This document shows positions 7,272 through 13,377 of a stretch of 15,537 nt of DNA, piece by piece. How positions within the stretch are numbered: position 1 is the stretch's first letter; every line of letters starts with the position of its first letter. Made by a program: the position numbers and the translations under genes. This DNA is from JAVVFH01 sp032250585 (GTDB lineage: Bacteria; Pseudomonadota; Gammaproteobacteria; Xanthomonadales; SZUA-36): contig JAVVFH010000060.1 of the NCBI GenBank assembly GCA_032250585.1, positions 1-15,537 of the forward strand. The letters run 5' to 3'. Under the pieces are notes generated by a model. That model saw nothing but the letters and a program-made list of their open reading frames with translations, made no database searches and was not told the origin of the DNA.

Positions 7272-9065
7272 ATGGTGAGCAAGTCTTACGAAGTAGAGCA
7301 GCACTATTACGACGTAGTCGTGGTCGGGGCCGGCGGCGCTGGTTTACGCGCGACCATGGGCCTGGCGGCCACCGGCCTTTCCACCGCCTGCATCAGCAAA
7401 GTGTTTCCGACCCGCAGCCACACGGTGGCCGCGCAGGGCGGTATGTCGGCCGCGCTCGGCAACATGGGCGAAGACGACTGGCGCTGGCACATGTACGACA
7501 CCATCAAGGGTTCCGACTGGCTGGGCGACCAGGACGCCATCGAATACATGTGCCGCGAGGCCATCCCGTCGGTGATCGAACTGGAACATTTCGGCGTGCC
7601 GTTTTCGCGCACCGGCGACGGGCGCATCTATCAGCGCCCCTTCGGCGGCATGACCACCCATTTCGGCGAAGGAACGGCCCAGCGGACCTGCGCGGCCGCC
7701 GACCGCACCGGCCATGCGATTTTGCACACGCTTTACCAGCAGTCCCTGAAGCACAACGCGACGTTTTACATCGAGTACTTTGCGCTCGACCTGCTGATGG
7801 ACGACGACGGCGCGTGTCGCGGCGTGCTGGCCTGGGATCTGTCCGACGGCTCACTGCACCTGTTTCGCGCGCATGCCGTCATTTTGGCCACGGGCGGTTA
7901 CGGACGCAGTTATTTTTCAGCCACCTCCGCGCACACCTGCACCGGCGATGGCAACGGCATGGTGCTGCGGGCCGGCCTGCCACTGCAGGACATGGAATTC
8001 ATCCAGTTTCACCCCACGGGCGTTTACGGCGCCGGCATGCTGATCACCGAGGGCGTGCGCGGCGAAGGCGGCTTCCTGACCAATTCCGAGGGTGAGCGTT
8101 TTATGGAACGCTACGCGCCGAACGCCAAGGACCTCGCCTCGCGCGACGTGGTCAGCCGTTCGATGACCATCGAGATTCGCGAGGGCAGGGGGGTGGGGCC
8201 CAGGAACGACCACATCCACCTGAACCTGCAGCATCTCGGCAGCGACGTGATCCAGGAGCGCCTGCCGGGCATCGCGGAAACCGCCGAGATCTTCGCCGGC
8301 GTGGACGTTTCCCGCGACCCGATACCCGTCCTGCCTACCGCCCACTACAACATGGGCGGAATTCCTACCAATTACATGGGCGAAGTCGTGACGTTGAGGG
8401 GCGGCGATCCTGATACGGTGGTGACCGGATTGTTCGCCATCGGTGAGGCGGCCTGCGTTTCGGTGCACGGTGCCAATCGCCTGGGTTCGAACTCGCTACT
8501 GGACCTGATTGTGTTCGGCCGTGCCGTGGCTAAACGCTGCGCGGAGGTCATCGAGCCCGGCACCCGCCACCCGGATCTGCCGGCTTCCGCGGTCGAGGCA
8601 CTGCTCGACGATTTCGATGGCCTGCGCCATGCCAGTGGCTCGCGCCCGACAGCGGAGATTCGCGACGAAATGCAGAACGTCATGCAGAACAACGCGGCCG
8701 TATTCCGCACCGGGGAGGTTCTGGAAGAGGGCTGCCGGCGGATCAACGAGGTTTACGCATCCTTCGGAGACGTGGCGGTTACCGACCGCTCGCTGGTCTG
8801 GAACTCCGACCTGGTAGAGACCCTGGAATTACGCAACCTGCTGGGCTGCGCGGTCACGGCGATGCTTTCCGCGGAAAACCGCAAGGAAAGCCGCGGGGCG
8901 CATGCACGCGAGGATTACCCGGATCGCGATGACGAGAACTGGATGAAACACACGCTTTCGTGGATGGACGACAGCGGCAAGGTGAACATGGGTTACCGAC
9001 CGGTGCACCTGTATACCCTGACAGACGACGTCGAGGCCGTGCCGCCCAAGGTGCGGACGTACTGA
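7272..9065 (+). CDS. sdhA: Succinate dehydrogenase flavoprotein subunit
   Basis: SdhA oxidises succinate to fumarate with covalently bound FAD on the cytoplasmic face of the inner membrane. The 597-residue length is typical. The dinucleotide-binding GAGGAG motif is at 19-24. H50 in RSHTVAAQGG is the position of the 8-alpha-histidyl FAD linkage. QFHPTG contributes to the active site, and HGANRLGSNSLLDLIVFGR near residue 400 is the family signature close to the FAD. The C-terminus ends in the conserved PPKVRTY. The ATG follows the sdhD stop without a gap. Covalent flavinylation should need SdhE, which is encoded two genes downstream, and the SDHAF4-like protein encoded upstream may handle the product. 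Confidence 0.97.
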   Translation: MVSKSYEVEQHYYDVVVVGAGGAGLRATMGLAATGLSTACISKVFPTRSHTVAAQGGMSAALGNMGEDDWRWHMYDTIKGSDWLGDQDAIEYMCREAIPSVIELEHFGVPFSRTGDGRIYQRPFGGMTTHFGEGTAQRTCAAADRTGHAILHTLYQQSLKHNATFYIEYFALDLLMDDDGACRGVLAWDLSDGSLHLFRAHAVILATGGYGRSYFSATSAHTCTGDGNGMVLRAGLPLQDMEFIQFHPTGVYGAGMLITEGVRGEGGFLTNSEGERFMERYAPNAKDLASRDVVSRSMTIEIREGRGVGPRNDHIHLNLQHLGSDVIQERLPGIAETAEIFAGVDVSRDPIPVLPTAHYNMGGIPTNYMGEVVTLRGGDPDTVVTGLFAIGEAACVSVHGANRLGSNSLLDLIVFGRAVAKRCAEVIEPGTRHPDLPASAVEALLDDFDGLRHASGSRPTAEIRDEMQNVMQNNAAVFRTGEVLEEGCRRINEVYASFGDVAVTDRSLVWNSDLVETLELRNLLGCAVTAMLSAENRKESRGAHAREDYPDRDDENWMKHTLSWMDDSGKVNMGYRPVHLYTLTDDVEAVPPKVRTY

Positions 9066-9117
9066 GCCCGGCCGCCGAGCATAGCCCGGCAGACCCTGAT
9101 GAATTGGAAGATTTCAA

Positions 9118-9903
9118 ATGGCTGAATTCCGTCTACCCAAGAACTCGCGTGTCGGCAAGGGAAAGAGATTTCCTGCGGCGCAAGGCGCGAAGAACGTCAA
9201 GATTTTCCGCGTTTACCGCTGGAATCCGGATGACGGGGAAAACCCCCGCATCGACGAGTACGAAATCGATCTCGACGAATGCGGGCCGATGGTGCTGGAT
9301 GCCATCATCAAGATCAAAAATGAAATCGATCAGACCCTGACCTTCCGGCGCTCCTGCCGTGAAGGTATCTGCGGATCCTGCGCGATGAACATCGACGGCA
9401 CCAACACGCTGGCCTGCACGACGCCGATTTCCACCGTAAAAGGCGACATCAGGATCAACCCTTTGCCGCACCTGCCGGTGATCAAGGACGTGGTGCCGGA
9501 CATGAGCCATTTTTATGCGCAATACGCGATCATCAAGCCCTGGATTCGCACCCAGAGCACAACGCCGCCGGATCGCGAACGGCTGCAGTCCGAGGCGGAC
9601 CGTAAAAAACTGGATGGGCTTTACGAATGCATCATGTGTGCGTGCTGCAGCACATCCTGCCCGAGTTACTGGTGGAACGGCGACCGCTATCTCGGTCCCG
9701 CAGTCCTGCTGACGGCCTATCGCTGGATCGCCGATTCGCGCGACGAAGCCGCCGGAGAGCGTCTGGACGATCTCGAGGATCCGTTCCGCCTGTACCGCTG
9801 CCATACCATCATGAACTGCACCAGCACCTGCCCGAAGGGCCTGAACCCGGGCAAAGCCATCGCAGAGATCAAGAAAATGCTGATGATCCGCCAGGGCATC
9901 TGA
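9118..9903 (+). CDS. sdhB: Succinate dehydrogenase iron-sulfur subunit
   Basis: SdhB carries electrons from FAD to ubiquinone through three clusters, and all ligands are present. The [2Fe-2S] ligands are C80, C85, C88 and C100 (CREGICGSC...LAC). The [4Fe-4S] ligands are C171, C174, C177 and C238, and the [3Fe-4S] ligands are C181, C228 and C234, following the E. coli ligand pattern. The 261 residues include a basic N-terminal extension of about 25 residues relative to E. coli, as in the alphaproteobacterial and mitochondrial-type subunit. The ATG at 9118 is preceded by GGAAG. The 52-base gap after sdhA is the longest inside sdhC-ygfX and shows no obvious terminator. Confidence 0.97.
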   Translation: MAEFRLPKNSRVGKGKRFPAAQGAKNVKIFRVYRWNPDDGENPRIDEYEIDLDECGPMVLDAIIKIKNEIDQTLTFRRSCREGICGSCAMNIDGTNTLACTTPISTVKGDIRINPLPHLPVIKDVVPDMSHFYAQYAIIKPWIRTQSTTPPDRERLQSEADRKKLDGLYECIMCACCSTSCPSYWWNGDRYLGPAVLLTAYRWIADSRDEAAGERLDDLEDPFRLYRCHTIMNCTSTCPKGLNPGKAIAEIKKMLMIRQGI

Positions 9904-9913
9904 GCGGGGAACG

Positions 9914-10162
9914 ATGGACGGCAGCCGCCGGATCAGAAAACTGCGCTGGTGCTGCCGCCGGGGTATGAAAGAACTCGACATTCTGTTGGGCACTTTTTTG
10001 AACGCGCAGGGACCCGCGATCGCGCAAGGTGCATGGCCGGAACTGGAGGCGCTGTTGAAAACCGAAGACGATCTGTTGTGGGCTTGGGTGCAAGATCCGT
10101 CGTCGGCGCAAGTGGCGACGTTCCGTCCGCTGCTTCGACAGATTCGCCGTGTCGGGAACTGA
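9914..10162 (+). CDS. sdhE: FAD assembly factor SdhE (SDHAF2/YgfY family)
   Basis: SdhE binds SdhA and promotes covalent attachment of FAD. The 82-residue protein keeps the family core WCCRRGMKELD (12-22), including the R-G-x-x-E motif (R16, G17, E20) that is essential in E. coli SdhE, and DLLWAWVQ in the second half matches the family's DxxLFxWxx segment. It starts 10 bases after sdhB behind a GGGGA ribosome site and overlaps ygfX by 14 bases. Its place at the end of the sdh genes gives direct context support. The cluster therefore holds both known classes of SdhA-handling factor (SDHAF2 and SDHAF4 types). Confidence 0.93.
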   Translation: MDGSRRIRKLRWCCRRGMKELDILLGTFLNAQGPAIAQGAWPELEALLKTEDDLLWAWVQDPSSAQVATFRPLLRQIRRVGN

Positions 10163-10592
10163 CTGCATCGAAGTCATCGCCGGTGCCGCTACGTGGTACC
10201 GGGCGTTGCATATCGCGATATTTGTAGCCGGCGGCCTGTCCATTGCAGTGGCAGGCTCTGCGCTGATTTGGAAATTCGTTCTGTTTGGTGGTTTGCTGGT
10301 GGTTTTCGCGCGCCTGTGGCGGTCGCTGACCAAGCGCCATGAGCGAACGACCCTGAGGCTGTTTTACGATGGCACGGCGGTCATTGGCCAAAGCAAAGGC
10401 TTTTTGCTACAGGGCGACTCGAGCTGGGTCAGCCGCTGGGTCTGCATCGTCTCCGTGCACGGTTCGTCCGGCACCCACGCCCGGAACCTCCTGGTGTGTG
10501 CTGCGAGCAACCCGGCGGCCGATTATCGCCGTCTGTTGCAGTGGTTGCGGATGCGCAACAGTGTCGATTCCCACCGGACCGTCCTGTATTGA
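10149..10592 (+). CDS. ygfX: YgfX-family membrane protein (DUF1434)
   Basis: The 147-residue protein has a hydrophobic hairpin at about 16-57 (two membrane helices), then a cytoplasmic part with LRLFYDGTAVIG and a C-terminal NPAADYRRLLQWLRM helix. This matches YgfX, which sits directly after sdhE in many gammaproteobacteria. E. coli YgfX (CptA) has been described as a membrane toxin acting on FtsZ/MreB with SdhE as antitoxin, a role that remains debated; a link to SDH maturation is equally plausible here. The GTG start at 10149 lies inside sdhE, so translation is probably coupled. Sequence similarity in the family is low, and the call rests on topology, the short motifs and position. Confidence 0.78.
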   Translation: MSGTDCIEVIAGAATWYRALHIAIFVAGGLSIAVAGSALIWKFVLFGGLLVVFARLWRSLTKRHERTTLRLFYDGTAVIGQSKGFLLQGDSSWVSRWVCIVSVHGSSGTHARNLLVCAASNPAADYRRLLQWLRMRNSVDSHRTVLY

Positions 10593-11716
10593 TGGATTCT
10601 GTAACGGCCAGCGATACCTACAGTTCCCTCGACGCCCTGATGAAGGCAGCCGTCGACGCCATCATCATCATCGACGATAGTGGTGTCGTGCAGCGTTTCA
10701 ACCGGGCAGCCCAGCTCATGTTCGGTTATCAGGAGGATGAGGTTCTCAACCGGAACGTCAAGCTGCTGATGCCTGATCTGCAGGCTGCGGGCCATGATGG
10801 ACACCTGAAACGCTACCGCGAGTCGGGGCAGACGGCTGTGATCGGCCGGGGGCGGGAAGAACTCGGAAGGCGTAAAAACGGGGAAATCTTCCCAATGCAC
10901 CTTTCGGTCGGTGAAATCGATCACCATGATCAATGGCGATTCGTCGGTATCATCAAAGATCTCAGCGAGGTGCGCTCGGCCGAAGCGCAGGTCAGGAAGC
11001 TCGAGGACCAGTTGCTGCACGCGGACCGCCTGGTCATTCTGGGTGAGTTGACGGCAGGAATTGCCCATGAAATCAACCAGCCGCTGACCGCCATCGCGGC
11101 TTACGCAGATGCCGGACGCCATCTGCTGGAGCGTCGCGACGACATTTCGCGCGAGGAAATGTACTCGATTTGCGAACGGATTGCGCAGCAGGCCCGGCGT
11201 GCCGGAGAGGTTGTGCAGAGATTGCGCAAACTGGTCCGCAGCGGCACCGTCAGCAAGGCACGTCACGACATAAACCAAATAATAAAAAATACCATTTATC
11301 TCTTTGAATATGAATTTAAAAAAAATTCAATAGAGTTGGATTATAAAACGCTGGGCGGGCTGCCGGAGCTCTATGTCGATGAAGTCCAGGTGCAGCAGAT
11401 TCTCGTCAACCTGATCAAGAATGCGCTCGATGCGATCGCCGCGGCCGGTCGTGACGACGGCCGGGTGACGGTCCGAATCAGAGCGTTCGGCCCGGCAGTG
11501 GAAATCGCGGTCAGCGATAATGGGCCGGGCGTGCCGGAGGCCCTGCGCGACCGGCTGTTCGAGCCGTTTTTCACGACCAAGCCCAAAGGTGTCGGCCTGG
11601 GCCTGTCGATCTGCAAGAACATCGCGGGCGCGCATGGCGGAAGCCTGCGCTATTCACAAGGTGAGCTGGGAGGCGGCTGTTTTACGTTGACACTTCCGCT
11701 GGAATCCATAGGTTAA
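10592..11716 (+). CDS. fixL: Oxygen-sensing heme-PAS histidine kinase FixL
   Basis: The 374-residue soluble kinase has a PAS domain (about 11-125) very close to the FixL heme domain. H68 (in GHDGHLKRYR) aligns with the proximal heme ligand H200 of Bradyrhizobium FixL, R74 with R206, and R88 (in IGRGRE) with R220, which contacts bound O2. The position of H214 is A82. A helical linker follows, then the H-box AHEINQPL with H159, N-box NLIKNALDA with N277, DNGPG (309-313) and GVGLGL (333-338). No membrane segment is present, so it is a cytosolic type. ATG at 10592 is chosen because it sits on the ygfX stop (TGATG); an open frame from 10496 would add 32 unrelated residues. fixJ follows after 8 bases. 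Bases 11270-11349 are strikingly AT-rich. Confidence 0.92.
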   Translation: MDSVTASDTYSSLDALMKAAVDAIIIIDDSGVVQRFNRAAQLMFGYQEDEVLNRNVKLLMPDLQAAGHDGHLKRYRESGQTAVIGRGREELGRRKNGEIFPMHLSVGEIDHHDQWRFVGIIKDLSEVRSAEAQVRKLEDQLLHADRLVILGELTAGIAHEINQPLTAIAAYADAGRHLLERRDDISREEMYSICERIAQQARRAGEVVQRLRKLVRSGTVSKARHDINQIIKNTIYLFEYEFKKNSIELDYKTLGGLPELYVDEVQVQQILVNLIKNALDAIAAAGRDDGRVTVRIRAFGPAVEIAVSDNGPGVPEALRDRLFEPFFTTKPKGVGLGLSICKNIAGAHGGSLRYSQGELGGGCFTLTLPLESIG

Positions 11717-11724
11717 TCGAGTTC

Positions 11725-12348
11725 ATGGAGCGCGAGCCGGTCATTTGCATCGTTGACGATGATGAAGCGATCCGGGAATCCGTGCGCCTTCTGCTGTTCG
11801 CCGATGGACTGCATTGTGAAACCTACGAGTCGGCGGACGCCCTGTTGAAGGACGAGGCAGCCGTGGATTTCGATTGCATGCTGCTGGACATCCGCATGCC
11901 GGGGACCGACGGACTGGAGCTGTTTAGCATGCTGCAGGAAAAGCGGGTTCCGTACCCGATCATCTTCATCACCGGCCACGGCGATATCCCGCTTGCCGTG
12001 GCGGCGATCAAGCACGGCGCCTACGATTTTCTGACCAAGCCGTTCGGTACGGGGGAACTCCTGGAAAGGGTCCGTTCCGGGATCGCGGCCCACCAGCGGC
12101 AGCGCCAGGAGCAACAGGAACTTCAGGAGCTCTTCGAGCGCCTCGGGTCATGTACGCGCCGCGAACGCGACGTGATGCATTTGCTGGCAGACGGTCTGTC
12201 GAACAAGGGCATAGCCGATACCCTCTGCATCAGTCCTCGCACGGTTGAAATCCACCGCGCGCATGTGATGGAAAAAATGTCGGCCGATTCACTGCCGGCC
12301 CTGGTACGAATGATGGCCGTCCTGGAAAAAAATGGCGCTTTTTGCTGA
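11725..12348 (+). CDS. fixJ: Response regulator FixJ (receiver plus LuxR-type HTH)
   Basis: The 207-residue protein has a canonical receiver: acidic pocket DDD (11-13), phospho-acceptor D55 in LLDIRMPG, T83 in FITGHGD and K105 in LTKPFG. A glutamine-rich linker (about 122-135) follows, then a LuxR/GerE-type helix-turn-helix (141-184, with TRRERDVMHLLADG, NKGIADTL and RTVEIHRAHVMEKM). This is the FixJ architecture, and the gene lies 8 bases after fixL. The expected mode is phosphorylation by deoxy-FixL at low O2, dimerisation, and activation of microaerobic genes. The nearby HiPIP and cco genes are the obvious candidate targets, directly or through a FixK-type regulator that is not encoded in this window. 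Confidence 0.93.
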   Translation: MEREPVICIVDDDEAIRESVRLLLFADGLHCETYESADALLKDEAAVDFDCMLLDIRMPGTDGLELFSMLQEKRVPYPIIFITGHGDIPLAVAAIKHGAYDFLTKPFGTGELLERVRSGIAAHQRQRQEQQELQELFERLGSCTRRERDVMHLLADGLSNKGIADTLCISPRTVEIHRAHVMEKMSADSLPALVRMMAVLEKNGAFC

Positions 12349-12391
12349 AGCCTCCGCCGCTGTGTTTTTTGTTCCACTTTTTCCTCACTGC

Positions 12392-12427
12392 TTGATCCAG
12401 GGCATTTCAAAAATAGGTATTTTCCCC
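12392..12427 (+). promoter_or_regulatory. Weak regulator-site candidates upstream of the pseudo-receiver gene
   Basis: The 135-base gap between fixJ and the next gene is AT-richer than its surroundings and should hold a promoter. It contains TTGAT-CCAG-GGCAT (12392-12405), one good half and one poor half of an FNR/FixK-type box, and TAGGTATTTTCCCC (12414-12427), which resembles, from memory, the FixJ target in rhizobial fixK promoters (TACGTAGTTTCCC type). Neither match is strong, and no clean -35/-10 pair is seen. The gap shows no hairpin terminator after fixJ. Confidence 0.2.
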
Positions 12428-12483
12428 GATGGTGGGCCTATAGCGTTGCCGTAGCATGCCCCAATCGGCCTGGTTGGAGGGAC

Positions 12484-12909
12484 GTGGCAAAAGGGCAGCC
12501 AGGGGATAGAGAAATCAATACGGAACACACAAGAGGCATGGTGGTTCTGATCGAACCGGATTCCAGCGTGCGCGATGCTTTGACCCTCCTGCTGGAGGGC
12601 GAACGCTGGGGTGTCCGCGAAGTCAACGGCTGTGAGGGTCTGGCTGAGGCTCTGGAAAATTACAAGCTATTGGCGGTGATCAGTGAATCCAATCTGCCGG
12701 GCTGCACGCCGGAAGAGATTCTGGAACAGTGCAACCGGCATCATTTACCGGTAATCTTTACCGGTAACGATCTGTCGTTACAAGAGGCAGTCGACTTGAT
12801 TCGCCAGGGCGCGGTCGATTTTCTCGACAAACCGTTTTCGCAGTCGCGACTGGTGAATTTACTCGACCAGCTCGGCAAAGATCGTGGGGAAGTGATATCA
12901 ACCCAATGA
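12484..12909 (+). CDS. Receiver-only pseudo-response regulator (Asp to Glu), FixT-like candidate
   Basis: The 141-residue protein is a single receiver domain with no output domain. VVLIEPDSSVRDAL (20-33) is the first strand and acidic pocket (E24, D26). AVISESNLPG (64-73) aligns with the phosphorylation strand and puts E68 where the phosphorylated Asp should be. T93 (IFTG) and K116 (DKPF) are conserved. It has three cysteines, C50, C74 and C83, with H86/H87 nearby. GGAGG lies just before the GTG at 12484; ATG 12538 (residue 19) is an alternative start. The gene lies between fixLJ and HiPIP and probably shares a transcript with HiPIP (21-base gap). Position and fold recall FixT, the receiver-only inhibitor of FixL in Caulobacter that binds an Fe-S cluster; that function is inference. 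Confidence 0.8.
   Translation: MAKGQPGDREINTEHTRGMVVLIEPDSSVRDALTLLLEGERWGVREVNGCEGLAEALENYKLLAVISESNLPGCTPEEILEQCNRHHLPVIFTGNDLSLQEAVDLIRQGAVDFLDKPFSQSRLVNLLDQLGKDRGEVISTQ
12745..12767. repeat. Two tandem perfect 10-bp palindromes, 13-bp period
   Basis: TTACCGGTAA occurs at 12745-12754 and again at 12758-12767, separated by TCT. Each copy is a perfect palindrome. Together they can form a 10-bp stem with a 3-base loop in RNA or two adjacent operator-like sites in DNA. They lie inside the pseudo-receiver gene, in the codons for its LPVIFTGN segment, but are read in different frames, so protein conservation does not require the duplication. The HiPIP start is about 165 bases downstream. Confidence 0.7.
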
Positions 12910-12930
12910 ATTTTTTACGGAGGCACTATT

Positions 12931-13275
12931 GTGAAACATCAAAAACGTTATGACCGTCGCAGTTTTCTGAAACTGGGTGTGCAGGCCGGTGGCGGCGCGC
13001 TGGCGCTGACCGCCATTCCAATCAGCCTGCAGGCCGCCGAGGAGGTCAGCGAAGACGACCCGCTGGCCAAAGCCATGGGTTATGTCAAGGACGCCAGCCA
13101 GACCGACACGGCGAAATTCCCGAAGCGGGCCGGTGAAGCGGGCGCCAAACAATTCTGCTATAACTGCGCGCTTTACGCGGGCAGCGAGGAAGATGCAAAA
13201 GCGCCTTGCAGCATTTTCCAGAACCGCCTGGTTCAAAGGCAGGGCTGGTGTAACGCCTGGGTCGCCAAATCCTGA
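12931..13275 (+). CDS. High-potential iron-sulfur protein (HiPIP), Tat-exported
   Basis: HiPIPs are small periplasmic [4Fe-4S] electron carriers. The 114-residue precursor begins with a twin-arginine signal (DRRSFLKLG at 8-16, a hydrophobic stretch to about 33, likely cleavage after LQA), giving a mature protein of about 79 residues. The four cluster cysteines C76, C79, C93 and C107 follow the family spacing (CYNC...APC...GWC). The GTG start at 12931 has a strong ACGGAGG site at 12917-12923. A rho-independent terminator follows the gene. It lies directly before ccoNO, so it is a plausible electron donor to the cbb3 oxidase, or a carrier from the bc1 complex; that pairing is inference from position. 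Confidence 0.95.
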   Translation: MKHQKRYDRRSFLKLGVQAGGGALALTAIPISLQAAEEVSEDDPLAKAMGYVKDASQTDTAKFPKRAGEAGAKQFCYNCALYAGSEEDAKAPCSIFQNRLVQRQGWCNAWVAKS

Positions 13276-13284
13276 GAACACATG

Positions 13285-13314
13285 GCTTCCGCCATCGCGG
13301 CGGAGGCTTTTTTT
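13285..13314 (+). terminator. Rho-independent terminator after HiPIP
   Basis: GCTTCCGCC (13285-13293) pairs with GGCGGAGGC (13299-13307) in a 9-bp stem with one G-U pair and a 5-base ATCGC loop, followed by seven T residues (13308-13314). It starts 9 bases after the HiPIP stop. It should separate the pseudo-receiver/HiPIP transcript from ccoNO, so ccoN probably has its own promoter in 13315-13377. I see no clean sigma70 or FNR-type box there. Confidence 0.88.
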
Positions 13315-13377
13315 CGTGCCGTGCCGGCTTCGGCGCGGCCGTTAATTGTTTTGTGACGGGAAAACTGGAAAGTGGCA

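Noticed and set aside
12349..12380. Terminator after fixJ ending in the T6 run at 12365-12370
   Set aside because: No stable stem can be drawn directly upstream of the T run.
12432..12449. Sigma54-like GG...GC element before the pseudo-receiver gene
   Set aside because: The spacing between GG and GC is 11-12 bases instead of the required 10, and the TGGCAC/TTGC context is poor.
13315..13377. FNR/ANR box before ccoN
   Set aside because: I looked for TTGAT-N4-ATCAA and near variants. The AT-rich TTAATTGTTTTGTGA stretch does not form the two halves.
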